From positions 208,104 to 272,103 of the forward strand of contig NZ_JADMLH010000013.1 in NCBI RefSeq assembly GCF_016464385.1: a stretch of 64,000 bases of DNA, in the 5' to 3' direction. How positions within the stretch are numbered: the first letter of the stretch is position 1; each line of letters starts with the position of its first letter. Below, in pieces: positions 51,095 through 59,549 of this stretch. A program made the translations under genes and the position numbers. A model generated the notes under the pieces. The model was not told the DNA's origin and ran no database searches. It saw only the letters and a list, made by a program, of their open reading frames with translations. This stretch comes from Nucisporomicrobium flavum. GTDB taxonomy: Bacteria; Actinomycetota; Actinomycetes; Mycobacteriales; Micromonosporaceae.

Positions 51095-52347
51095 GCCACG
51101 GGCACCACCACGGGCCGGCGCCCGCGTCGTCCCGGCGTACGCGGCGCGTCGTGACGGCCGTGCTCGTGCCCGCTGCCCTGGTCACGCTCGTGGCGCTGGT
51201 GCTGCTGTGGCCGGGCAGCGTCCGCGGCACCGCCGACCTCGCCGGCGGGCAGCGCGCCCTCGGCACGGTCACCGCCGTCGACGAGCGCACCTGCCCCGCC
51301 GGCTCCCCGCAGCAAAGGTGCGGCTCGGCCACCGTACGCGTCACCGACGGCCCCGGCACCGGCACCCGGCAGGCCGTCGACCTGCCCCAGGGACCCGGAT
51401 CGACCGGCCTGCACGCCGGCGACGACGTGGTGCTGCTGTACTTCCCCGACGCGGTGCCCGGCGGCCGGGCGTACTCGGTGGTCGACCGGCAACGGTCCAC
51501 GCCGATGATCTGGCTGGTGGCGCTCGCGGTCGTGGTGATCCTCGCGTTCGGCCGGTTGCGCGGCGTCACGTCGCTGGCCGGCCTGGCGGTCAGCTTCGGG
51601 TTCCTCCTGCTGTTCGTGGTTCCGGCCATCCTGGACGGCTCGCCGCCGCTGCTGGTCGCCGTGGTCGGCGCCTCCGCGATCATGTTCGCCGCCCTGTACC
51701 TCACCCACGGCGTCAACGTGCACACCTCCGTGGCGGTGGCCGGCACCCTGGCCAGCCTCGTCCTCACCGGGCTGCTGGGCGCGCTGTTCACCGCCGCGAT
51801 GCACCTGACCGGGGCGGGCAGCGACGACAGCTCGTACCTGTCGGTCACCCGCGCTGGGCTGGATTTGCGCGGCCTGCTGCTCGCGGGCATCGTGATCGGC
51901 GCGCTGGGCGTCCTGGACGACGTCACGGTCACCCAGGCGGTGACCGTGGCCGAGATGACGCCCGCCGCGACGAGCCGCTGGGCGCTGTACCGCTCGGCCA
52001 TCCGGGTCGGCCGCGCGCACGTCGCGTCGGCGGTCAACACGATCGTGCTGGCGTACGCGGGCGCGTCGCTGCCGTTGCTGCTGCTCATCGCCGCGGGCAG
52101 CGAACCGGTGGGGGAGCTGCTGACCGGCGAGTTCCTCGCCCAGGAGGTGCTGCGCACGGCCGTGGGCACGATCGGGCTGGTCGCCTCGGTCCCGATCACC
52201 ACCGCCCTGGCCGCGCTCGTCGCCGAACCCGGCGGTGGTCCGGCGTCCGGCGGCCCGTCCTCCGGTGGCCCGGCCCACGGCGGCCCGGCCTCCGGATCCG
52301 CGAACCCGCCGGGTCGCCCGGTCCGGCATGCCCGCCACCGCGGCTGA
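51091..52347 (+). CDS. YibE/F-family membrane protein
   Basis: 418 residues. A His-rich start (SHGHHHGP), one membrane helix, a soluble OB-like segment (ALGTVTAVDERTC...VVLLYFPDAVPGG) and about seven more helices including GALGVLDDVTVTQAVTVAEM, the family signature. YibE/F proteins are uncharacterised; some are proposed transporters. The C-terminal tail is Gly/Pro/Ser-rich. ATG overlaps the TPR gene stop. Confidence 0.88.
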   Translation: MSHGHHHGPAPASSRRTRRVVTAVLVPAALVTLVALVLLWPGSVRGTADLAGGQRALGTVTAVDERTCPAGSPQQRCGSATVRVTDGPGTGTRQAVDLPQGPGSTGLHAGDDVVLLYFPDAVPGGRAYSVVDRQRSTPMIWLVALAVVVILAFGRLRGVTSLAGLAVSFGFLLLFVVPAILDGSPPLLVAVVGASAIMFAALYLTHGVNVHTSVAVAGTLASLVLTGLLGALFTAAMHLTGAGSDDSSYLSVTRAGLDLRGLLLAGIVIGALGVLDDVTVTQAVTVAEMTPAATSRWALYRSAIRVGRAHVASAVNTIVLAYAGASLPLLLLIAAGSEPVGELLTGEFLAQEVLRTAVGTIGLVASVPITTALAALVAEPGGGPASGGPSSGGPAHGGPASGSANPPGRPVRHARHRG

Positions 52348-52397
52348 GGCAGAGATGCCGCGGCTGACGCAGAGACACCGCGGCTGACGCAGAGATG
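52338..52397 (+). repeat. Three tandem 20-bp repeats at a gene junction
   Basis: CCGCGGCTGACGCAGAGATG-type units start at 52338, 52358 and 52378. Each holds CGGCTGA, the stop codon context of the YibE/F gene, and copies 1 and 3 carry an ATG. A 10-codon frame opened by the ATG at 52355 ends in the same HRG-stop as YibE/F. It is a duplicated gene boundary. Confidence 0.8.
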
Positions 52398-52405
52398 GAG
52401 TGCGC

Positions 52406-53656
52406 ATGGTGACCCTGGACTGGCCCGGCTGCCACAACGCCCGCGACGTGGGCGGCCTGCCCACCGTCGACGGCTCGGCCATCCGTCCCCGCGCCCTGCT
52501 GCGCTCGGGCCACCACACCGAGCTCACCCCCGCCGGCATCGCCGCTGTCCGCGCGGCCGGGATCAGCCGCGTGCTGGACCTGCGCCGGGACGTGGAACGC
52601 GACGCGTACCCCAGCCCGTTCGCCGGCGACCCCGGCTACCTGCCCACGCCGGTCCTGCTGGACGTCGTCACGTACGAGTACCCGGACGACTCGTACGGTC
52701 CGCTGCTGGACCACAACCAGCCGCGTGTCGCGGCGGCCTTCCGCGCGATCGCCGAGGCCCCGCCCGGCGGTGTCCTCGTGCACTGCCGCGGCGGCCGCGA
52801 CCGTACGGGCGTCCTCGTGGCCCTCGCGCTCAGCGTCGCCGGGGTCGCGCCCGACGTGATCGCCGGCGACTACGCGCTCACCGGGGACTCCCCGGCCGCC
52901 GTCATGCTCAACACCTTCGAGCATCTGGAGCGCGCGTACGGCGGTGTGCCCGCGTACCTGAGCCGCATCGGCATCACCGAGGCCGAGCGGGAGGCGGTGC
53001 GCGACCGGCTCCGCGAGCCCGCGTACCTCACGGAGACCCGCGACGGCTACAACCGCTTCGCCGCCGAGTACGCCGACCTCTTCGGCGATGTCCTGGCCCG
53101 CAACGTGTGGGAGCGCACCATGCTCGGCGGCTTCGCGGAGCTCGTGCGCGCCGAGCCCGGCCCGGTCCTCGAGGTGGGTTGCGGCATCGGCACGATCACC
53201 GCGTACCTGCACGGCCTCGGTCTGGACATCGCGGGTCTCGACCTGGCACCGGAGATGGTCGCCGCCGCCCGCCGTGACCACCCGTCGATCACCTTCGATG
53301 TCGGCACGATGGCCGCCCTCGCCCACCCGGACGCCGCCCTCGCCGCGGTCCTCGCCTGGTATTCGATCATCCACGTCCCCGACGACGAGCTCCCCGCGGT
53401 CCTCACGGAATTCCGGCGCGTCCTGCGCCCCGGCGGGTACGTCTTCCTGGCGTTCCAGGTGGGTGACGAGGCGCGGCACGTCCGGGACATCACGTTCCTG
53501 CGGCGGCAGCCCGAGCGGGTCGCCGGCGTGCTGCGGGAGGCCGGCTTCGACCTGTGCCTGCAATCGGTCCGGGCGCCCGATCAGGAGGGCGCGGCGGAGC
53601 AGCTGCCGCAGGCCTATCTGCTGGCCCGCACCCCGAGGCCGCCGGTCGGCGCCTGA
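52406..53656 (+). CDS. Fusion of MptpB-type tyrosine phosphatase and SAM methyltransferase
   Basis: 416 residues. Residues 1-215 are a Y_phosphatase3 domain: NARDVGGLPT, LLRSGHHTEL and the P-loop VHCRGGRDRTG with nucleophile C127 and R133; the same family includes mycobacterial MptpB, which acts on phosphotyrosine and phosphoinositides. Residues about 220-405 are a class I methyltransferase with motif I LEVGCGIGTITAYL, LDLAPEMVAAARR and RVLRPGGYVFLAFQ. Start ATG at 52406 after GGAG. I know of no characterised enzyme with this pairing. Confidence 0.88.
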   Translation: MVTLDWPGCHNARDVGGLPTVDGSAIRPRALLRSGHHTELTPAGIAAVRAAGISRVLDLRRDVERDAYPSPFAGDPGYLPTPVLLDVVTYEYPDDSYGPLLDHNQPRVAAAFRAIAEAPPGGVLVHCRGGRDRTGVLVALALSVAGVAPDVIAGDYALTGDSPAAVMLNTFEHLERAYGGVPAYLSRIGITEAEREAVRDRLREPAYLTETRDGYNRFAAEYADLFGDVLARNVWERTMLGGFAELVRAEPGPVLEVGCGIGTITAYLHGLGLDIAGLDLAPEMVAAARRDHPSITFDVGTMAALAHPDAALAAVLAWYSIIHVPDDELPAVLTEFRRVLRPGGYVFLAFQVGDEARHVRDITFLRRQPERVAGVLREAGFDLCLQSVRAPDQEGAAEQLPQAYLLARTPRPPVGA

Positions 53657-53665
53657 CGGCTGCGG

Positions 53666-54619
53666 TCAGCTGCGGGCCGTGCCCGTGATGGTCGCCCAGC
53701 TGCGCCGGTCGCCCCAGATCGAGAGCGGGTCCACGTACGGCCGGGCCAGCGCGAGCAGTTCCGCGTCGCCCCGGCCGTGCAGCTCGTCCTGCGCGATCTG
53801 CCGTACCGTCCCCGCGAGGATGTCGGCCAGCTGCACCCTCGGCTCCGACTCGGCCGCGGCCAGCTCCACCCGGGTGAGCACCAGACCGGCATGCCGCAAC
53901 GCCCGCTGCAATCGCGCCACCCGCTCGGCGGGCAGCATCGTCTGCCGATCGTGCACGATCGTGACCGGCCGCCCGCCGTCACCCCACCGCGCCACGGCAC
54001 GCAACAGCGCCGGGATCAGCGGGTCCAGGACGGACAGCGAGGGATCCGCCTGCAGGCGTACGCGCAGAGCTTCCGCGCTGTCCCTCCGGAAGCCGTCGGA
54101 GCCGCCCGCCACGTCGAAGAAGGCGTCCACCGGCCCCGCCAGATCCCGCCGATCCTTGCCCCGCATCAGGTTGTTCGCCGCGACGAGGAACGCGGGCTCC
54201 GGGCCGTCCGCGGCGTGCCGCCGGTAGAGCTCGTCCGACACCTCCCGCGCCCGGCCGCCGTCCGGGCCCGACTGCCACCACCCGGTCCCCGTGCCGCCCG
54301 GCGGGCCCAGCAGGACCTCGGCGAGGGTGCCGATCAGGAAGTACGCCTTGTCGATCAGGTACACGTGCGCGGCGCGGAACAGCGGGCTGGACGGGCCGAG
54401 GAACCACACCAGCGCCGAGCGGTGCTTCTCGCGCTGGAGGTGGTTCGCCTTGTACTGGGTCGCGGGGGAGCGGATGCGGCGGCGCAGTTCGGCCAGGCAT
54501 CCGGCGGCCACGGCTGCGGAGAGGTGGACACCGGCGTGGGCGAAGACGTCCGTGGTGGTGCCGATGAGCTTCTCGCCCTCGTACCCCGACTCGTCGCACA
54601 CCAGCTCAACGGGCTGCAC
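53666..54619 (-). CDS. DUF3800-like protein
   Basis: 317 residues. The acidic start ELVCDESGYEG and the late segment VQLADILAGTVRQIAQDELH are the two hallmarks of DUF3800, a family with an RNase H-like predicted fold and unknown function, often in defence or mobile regions. GTG at 54619. It is divergent from trpB, and the gap holds GTTCTAGAAC operators, so its expression could be tied to the GntR regulator. Confidence 0.7.
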   Translation of the reverse strand: MQPVELVCDESGYEGEKLIGTTTDVFAHAGVHLSAAVAAGCLAELRRRIRSPATQYKANHLQREKHRSALVWFLGPSSPLFRAAHVYLIDKAYFLIGTLAEVLLGPPGGTGTGWWQSGPDGGRAREVSDELYRRHAADGPEPAFLVAANNLMRGKDRRDLAGPVDAFFDVAGGSDGFRRDSAEALRVRLQADPSLSVLDPLIPALLRAVARWGDGGRPVTIVHDRQTMLPAERVARLQRALRHAGLVLTRVELAAAESEPRVQLADILAGTVRQIAQDELHGRGDAELLALARPYVDPLSIWGDRRSWATITGTARS

Positions 54620-54641
54620 GGGTGCAGTATACCGATAAAGA

Positions 54642-54693
54642 GTTCTAGAACGATGGGCAGAGTTGTGGCATGATGGCCACACAGTTCTAGAAC
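54642..54693. promoter_or_regulatory. Paired GntR operators and trpB promoter
   Basis: Two perfect palindromes GTTCTAGAAC lie at 54642-54651 and 54684-54693, 42 bases apart (four helical turns). Between them is TGTGGC-atgatg-GCCACA (54664-54681). A promoter fits between the sites: TAGAAC (-35, 54646-54651), 17 bases, CATGAT (-10, 54669-54674). The GntR gene at the operon's end is the natural ligand for these sites. Confidence 0.8.
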
Positions 54694-54706
54694 ACTTGGA
54701 GTCGCG

Positions 54707-55900
54707 ATGACGATGAGCGTGATGCGGGATCCGGCCGCGGCGGGCCGGTTCGGCGCCTTCGGCGGACGGTTCGTCCCCGAGTCTCTGGTGCCGGCCTGCG
54801 AGGCCCTGGAGGAAGCGTTCCGCGAGGCGTGGGCCGACCCCGCGTTCCGTGGTCAGCTCGACATGTTCCGTACGGTCTATGCGGGCCGGCCGACCGCGCT
54901 GACCCCCGCCTGGAACCTCTCCGCCGAGCTGGGCATCACGCTGCTCCTCAAGCGTGAGGACCTCGCGCACACCGGCTCGCACAAGATCAACAATGTGCTC
55001 GGGCAGGCGCTGCTCGCGCGGCGGATGGGCAAGACCCGGCTCATCGCCGAGACCGGGGCCGGCCAGCACGGCGTCGCCACGGCCACCGCCGCCGCGCTCT
55101 TCGGCCTGCGCGCGACCGTCTACATGGGCGAACGCGACATCGAACGCCAGGCCCTCAACGTGTTCCGGATGACCCTGCTCGGCGCCGAGGTCGTGCCGGT
55201 CACCAGCGGCAGCCGGACGCTGAAGGACGCCACGAACGAGGCGCTGCGGCAGTGGGTCGCGGCGGTCGAGGACACCCACTTCTGCCTCGGGTCGGTCGCC
55301 GGGCCCCACCCGTACCCGTGGATGGTCCGGGAATTCCAGCGCGTCATCGGCGAGGAGGCGCGGCGGCAATGCGCCGCGGAGCTCAGCACAGGCGTCCCGG
55401 ACGTCGTCGTGGCCTGCGTGGGCGGCGGGTCGAACGCCGCCGGGACGTTCGCCGGTTTCGTCGGCACCGGCGCCCGGCTGGTCGGCGTCGAGGCGGCAGG
55501 CGGCGCGGCGATGACCCACGGCACCCCGGGCATCGTGCACGGCTCCCGGTCCATGGTGCTGCAGGACGACGAGGGCCAGATCGCCGAGGCACAGTCCATC
55601 GCGGCCGGTCTGGACTACCCGGGCATCGGCCCGGAACACGCCCAGCTGGGTGCGGCGGGCCGCGCCGAGTACCAGACCGTCACCGACGGCGAGGTGCTGA
55701 CGGCCGTACGCCGGCTCGCCCGCGCCGAAGGCATCATCTGCGCGCTCGAATCGGCGCACGCGGTGGCGTGGGTGCTGCGCGCGGCGGGCACGGACGAGCT
55801 GCCCCACGGGTCGACGGTGCTGCTCACGCTCTCCGGCCGCGGCGACAAGGACATGATCCAGCTGAGCGACATGGCCGCGCTGACGGGAGGCCCCGCATGA
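54707..55900 (+). CDS. trpB: Tryptophan synthase beta chain
   Basis: 397 residues, full-length TrpB1 type. GRFGAFGGRFVPESL start, PLP-lysine in HTGSHKINNVLGQ, ETGAGQHGVATATAAA, the phosphate loop GGGSNAAG and LSGRGDKD. It condenses indole and serine. ATG at 54707 preceded by GGAG. The operon contains only trpB, trpA and a GntR regulator, not the other trp genes, and lacks any leader peptide. Confidence 0.95.
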   Translation: MTMSVMRDPAAAGRFGAFGGRFVPESLVPACEALEEAFREAWADPAFRGQLDMFRTVYAGRPTALTPAWNLSAELGITLLLKREDLAHTGSHKINNVLGQALLARRMGKTRLIAETGAGQHGVATATAAALFGLRATVYMGERDIERQALNVFRMTLLGAEVVPVTSGSRTLKDATNEALRQWVAAVEDTHFCLGSVAGPHPYPWMVREFQRVIGEEARRQCAAELSTGVPDVVVACVGGGSNAAGTFAGFVGTGARLVGVEAAGGAAMTHGTPGIVHGSRSMVLQDDEGQIAEAQSIAAGLDYPGIGPEHAQLGAAGRAEYQTVTDGEVLTAVRRLARAEGIICALESAHAVAWVLRAAGTDELPHGSTVLLTLSGRGDKDMIQLSDMAALTGGPA

Positions 55901-56724
55901 GCACGCTGGGCGCGACGCTGCGGGCCGCCGGGCGACCGCTGCTCATCCCGTACGTCACGGGCGGCCTGACCGCCAATTGGACTGACTACCTGGACGCGTG
56001 CCAGGACGCCGGCGCGGACGCCATCGAGATCGGCCTGCCGTTCTCCGACCCGATGCTCGACGGCACCACCATCCAGCGGGCGTCGGACCGCGCCCTCGCC
56101 CGCGGCGCCACGATCGGCGGCATCCTCGCGGGCATCGAGGCCGCGTCCCGGCGGCTGAGCGTCCCGCTGATCGTCATGACGTACGCCAACCTGGCTCTGC
56201 GGCTCGGCGCGCCCCGCCTCGCGGCGGCCGGCGTCCGCGGCCTGATCGTGCCCGACCTGCCGCTCGAGGAGTCCGCGGCGCTGGAAGCCGCCGCCGCCGA
56301 GGCGGGCATCGACCTGATCCTGCTGGCCGCGCCGTCCACCCCGGACGACCGGCTCCGGGAGATCCGCCGGCGCAGCCGGGGCTTCGTGTACGCGGTGAGC
56401 GTCATGGGCACGACCGGCGAACGGGACACGCTCCCCGCGACGGCGGTGGAGCTGGTCCGCCGCGTCAAGCATCACCAGCCCGATCCGGACGGTCCGGAGC
56501 GGCTTCCCGTGCTGATCGGGTTCGGGGTGTCGACGCCGGAACAGGCCGCCGAGGCGGGACGCGCCGGGGACGGGGTGATCGTCGCGTCGGCCCTGATGCG
56601 TAGGGTGCTGGACGGGGCCACCCCGGACGACCTGCGCGTCGCCGTCGCGGCCCTGCGCACCGCACTCGACCTGGGGGTGTCCTCTGGAACGCCGTACGCC
56701 GAAGTATCAGGTGATCGCCGATGA
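55897..56724 (+). CDS. trpA: Tryptophan synthase alpha chain
   Basis: 275 residues. TIM barrel with catalytic Glu in AIEIGLPFSDP and Asp in PMLDGTTIQRA, YANLALRLG, VPDLPLEES and the phosphate-binding GFGVSTPEQA. It releases indole from indole-glycerol phosphate. The start overlaps the trpB stop (ATGA), and its 3' end overlaps the regulator gene. It is somewhat divergent (RGFVYAVSVMGTTGER) but has the catalytic residues. Confidence 0.94.
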   Translation: MSTLGATLRAAGRPLLIPYVTGGLTANWTDYLDACQDAGADAIEIGLPFSDPMLDGTTIQRASDRALARGATIGGILAGIEAASRRLSVPLIVMTYANLALRLGAPRLAAAGVRGLIVPDLPLEESAALEAAAAEAGIDLILLAAPSTPDDRLREIRRRSRGFVYAVSVMGTTGERDTLPATAVELVRRVKHHQPDPDGPERLPVLIGFGVSTPEQAAEAGRAGDGVIVASALMRRVLDGATPDDLRVAVAALRTALDLGVSSGTPYAEVSGDRR

Positions 56725-57433
56725 CCTGACCGCGAAGATCCGCGCCGGCGACCTCGCACCGGGCACGATGCTGCCACCCCAGAAAACCCTCAGCGCCCGG
56801 TACGGGGTGACCCTCGCGACGCTCCGCCAGGCCCTGCAGCAGCTCGAGGACGACGGCCTGGTCTCGCAGGAACCCGGCCGCGGCACCTTCGTGGCGTCTC
56901 CCCGGCTCATGTACCGGCTCGACTCGCTGCGCGGGCTCGCGGAGGACCTGAAAGCCCAAGGTCAGGAGGTCAGCACGCTGATCCTGGGCCAGGAGCTGCG
57001 CCGCCCCCCGGCCGCGATCGCCGCGCACCTCGAGGTTCCCGCGACCCGGCGCGTGCTGCGACTGGAACGGGTACGCCTGCTGTCCGGGCGCCCGGCGGTC
57101 CACCAGCTGTCCTGGGCCCCGGGCCGCCCCGGCCTTCCCCTGGCGGACCTGGACTACAGCGGCGCCTCCCTGTACGCGGTGTTCGCCGCGCACGGCATCG
57201 TCGTGCACCGGGCGTCGGAGGTGCTGCGCCCGGCACTGCTCGACGAACCGACCGCCGCGCACCTGCACCAGGCCGCGGGCCAGCCGGTGTTCGTGTCGGA
57301 ACGGGTCACGTACGGCCTCGACAACCGCCCCATCCTCTACGACCGCGCCACGATCCTCGGCACGGTCATGGAGATCCGCACGGAACGCGCCGCCACGGGC
57401 ATCTCCATGCAGTGGACCCGCCACGACCACTGA
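56684..57433 (+). CDS. GntR/HutC-family regulator
   Basis: About 249 residues. Winged helix LPPQKTLSARYGVTLATLRQALQQLEDDGL (part: ARYGVTLATLRQALQQLE) followed by a UTRA ligand-binding domain (LDSLRGLAEDLKAQGQEV, VFVSERVTYGLDNRPILYDR). Family members need a first helix of the type PKYQVIADDLTAKI, and its beginning lies upstream of the GTG at 56711; the only suitable initiator is CTG at 56684 (ERRTPKYQVIADDL), so a rare CTG start is proposed. It overlaps trpA and probably represses the operon through GTTCTAGAAC sites. Confidence 0.85.
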   Translation: MERRTPKYQVIADDLTAKIRAGDLAPGTMLPPQKTLSARYGVTLATLRQALQQLEDDGLVSQEPGRGTFVASPRLMYRLDSLRGLAEDLKAQGQEVSTLILGQELRRPPAAIAAHLEVPATRRVLRLERVRLLSGRPAVHQLSWAPGRPGLPLADLDYSGASLYAVFAAHGIVVHRASEVLRPALLDEPTAAHLHQAAGQPVFVSERVTYGLDNRPILYDRATILGTVMEIRTERAATGISMQWTRHDH

Positions 57434-57447
57434 CCCGCGCCGGCTCG

Positions 57448-58107
57448 TCAGACCAGGCCTGCGTCGTGCACCAGCAGGGCCACCTGCACCCGGTTGTTGA
57501 GGTCCAGCTTGGTGAGCAGCCGCGACACGTGCCCCTTCACCGTCGCCACGCTCATGCCGAGCTCCCGGGCGATCTCCGCGTTGGAGCGTCCCTGTCCCAC
57601 CGCCACCGCCACCTCGTGTTCGCGGCCGGTCAGGCGGGTCAGCCTGGCGCGAGCCCGGTCGCGGCGAGGGCCGGCGGCCGGGTCGGCGACGTGGTCGATC
57701 AGCTGGCGGATCACCGTGGGGGACAGGGTCGCGGCGCCGGCGGCGACCGTACGGACGGCCTCGATGATCTCGCGCGGCGGGGTGTCCTTGAGCAGGAAGC
57801 CGCTGGCCCCGGCGCGCAGCGCGTCGAGGACGTGCTCGTCGGCGTGGAACGTGGTCAGCACGATGACCTGCGGCGGCGAGGGCCGGGACCGGAGGCGTCG
57901 CGTCGCGGCGAGCCCGTCGACGCGGGGCATGCGGAGGTCCATGAGCACCACGTCGAGCCCGTGGGTGTCGGCGACCGTCAGGGCCTGCGCGCCGTCCCCG
58001 GCCTCCGCGACCACCTCGATGTCGGGGGAGCCGCCCAGCAGGATCCGCAGCCCGGCGCGGACCAGCGGGTCATCGTCCACGATGGCCAGCCGGACGGGCC
58101 GCCCCAT
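57448..58107 (-). CDS. NarL-type response regulator
   Basis: 219 residues. Receiver domain with acidic pocket IVDDDPLVRAGL, phospho-Asp in VVLMDLRMPRVDGL, VLTTFHADEHV and LLKDTPP, then a LuxR-type helix-turn-helix (LTGREHEVAVAVGQGRSNAE, MSVATVKGHVSRLLTKL). Partner of the histidine kinase 128 bases upstream. Start ATG 58107 or GTG 58116; no clear ribosome-binding site separates them. Confidence 0.92.
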   Translation of the reverse strand: MGRPVRLAIVDDDPLVRAGLRILLGGSPDIEVVAEAGDGAQALTVADTHGLDVVLMDLRMPRVDGLAATRRLRSRPSPPQVIVLTTFHADEHVLDALRAGASGFLLKDTPPREIIEAVRTVAAGAATLSPTVIRQLIDHVADPAAGPRRDRARARLTRLTGREHEVAVAVGQGRSNAEIARELGMSVATVKGHVSRLLTKLDLNNRVQVALLVHDAGLV

Positions 58108-58234
58108 CCCGGTCACCGCGACCAAGCCCGCAGCTGAGCGCCGACGGGCGACCCCACGTCGGGCGTGACGACCACGCCGGGCGACCGCCCACCGGCGGCC
58201 ACACGCCGGCCCTGCCCGCGGGCGGGGCCCGTCC

Positions 58235-59416
58235 TCACGCCGGCCACGGCAGCCATGCCCGCAGGCTGAACCCGTCCGCACCGGCGCCGTGCTCCACCCG
58301 GCCGCCCGCCAGCCCCACCCGTTCCTCGATGCCGACCAGGCCCAGCCCGGAACCGGGAACCGCGCTCACCCCCGTACCCGGCAAAGGGTTGGTGATCGTG
58401 ATCCGCAGCGACGTGCCCGGCGCACCGGCGAGGTGGACGGTGACCGGTTGGCCGGGGGCGTGCTTGCGGGCGTTGGTCAGCGCCTCCTGGACCACCCGGT
58501 ACGCCGTGCGGCCGGCCACGACCGGGGGTCCGGGGGCCGGCACGGGGTCGTCGAACCGGACCGTCATGCCGGACGAGCGGGCGTCGTCGATGAGGGCGGG
58601 CAGGTCGGCGAGGCCGGGCTGGGGTGGTTCGGGCGGGCCGGTCGCGCCCTCGCGAAGCACGCCGATGACCGTACGCAGCTCCTGCAGCGCCTCGTGGACG
58701 CCGGTGCGGATGGCGCCGGCCGCGATGGAGATCTCTTCCGGGCGCGCGTCGGGGCGCACCTCGAGCGCGCCGGCGTGCAGGCTGACCAGCGACATGCGGT
58801 GCGCGAGCACGTCGTGCATCTCCCGCGCTATGCGTGCCCGCTCGGTGAGCCGGGCCTGGTCGACGCGCATCTCCTGCTCGGCTTCGAGGCGGGTGGCGTG
58901 CTCGCGCAGCGACGCGGTGAGCCTGCGGTACGCCTGCACGAACATGCCCCAGCCCAGCGCGGCCGCCCCGGTGACCACGCGGGCCGCGACGTCGACCCAG
59001 GCCGGGAAGCCCGGGTCGCCGTGCAGCAGGTGGTACGCCGGTCCGGTCGCCACGTACGCCACGAAGAGCACCAGCGCGACGCTCGCCCGGCGCCGGACGG
59101 CGACGGTGAACAGCGCGACCGCGACCGCCCCCGTCGCCATGACGGACACCGCGGCGACCGGCGTGATCGTGGCGGCGAGCGCGACCGGGTAGCGGCGCCG
59201 CAGCAGGAGCTTCAGGCAGCAGATGACGCCCAGCACCACGTCGGCCTGCCAGGGGATCGCGGCCCGTGGCGACAGGGCGTCGCCGAGCGGCACCATGACC
59301 GCGCCGTACCCCAGGGCGCACGCCACCGCCAGCCCGTCGGCCACCCGGTCCCGCAGCACCACGCCGCGCGGACCCGCGGCGTCCGGCACCAGGAGGGCGA
59401 GCGGCAGACCGGGCAT
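58235..59416 (-). CDS. NarL-type sensor histidine kinase
   Basis: 393 residues. Four to five N-terminal membrane helices, a coiled segment (RLTASLREHATRLEAEQEM), HisKA_3 with phospho-acceptor His in IAREMHDVLAHRMSLVSLHA, and a HATPase domain (YRVVQEALTNARKHAPG, GSGLGLVGIEERVGLAGG). No extracellular sensor domain is present, so it likely senses the membrane or a protein partner. ATG at 59416. Confidence 0.92.
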   Translation of the reverse strand: MPGLPLALLVPDAAGPRGVVLRDRVADGLAVACALGYGAVMVPLGDALSPRAAIPWQADVVLGVICCLKLLLRRRYPVALAATITPVAAVSVMATGAVAVALFTVAVRRRASVALVLFVAYVATGPAYHLLHGDPGFPAWVDVAARVVTGAAALGWGMFVQAYRRLTASLREHATRLEAEQEMRVDQARLTERARIAREMHDVLAHRMSLVSLHAGALEVRPDARPEEISIAAGAIRTGVHEALQELRTVIGVLREGATGPPEPPQPGLADLPALIDDARSSGMTVRFDDPVPAPGPPVVAGRTAYRVVQEALTNARKHAPGQPVTVHLAGAPGTSLRITITNPLPGTGVSAVPGSGLGLVGIEERVGLAGGRVEHGAGADGFSLRAWLPWPA

Positions 59417-59431
59417 GCGAAGGAGCGTACG

Positions 59432-59455
59432 GCTCCCCGGGCCCGCCCGGGGAGC
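59432..59455. promoter_or_regulatory. Perfect hairpin in the divergent kinase/hydrolase gap
   Basis: GCTCCCCGGG and CCCGGGGAGC form a perfect 10-bp stem with a four-base loop, starting 16 bases upstream of the histidine kinase start. Being between divergent genes it is not a terminator; it would fold in the kinase 5' leader or serve as an operator. Confidence 0.45.
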
Positions 59456-59549
59456 GTCATGAGTGCCCTGTGGACAACGACCAAAGTAGGGTGCGCGGCC
59501 CCGCCCCCGGCCCGATGTGCGGGTGCTGCGGGCCCGGCAGGGTCGGCCC

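Noticed and set aside
58117..58281. Longer N-terminus for the response regulator starting at 58281
   Set aside because: The extra residues are Arg/Gly-rich without receiver homology and overlap the histidine kinase 3' end; the receiver domain begins at RLAIVDDD just after 58107.
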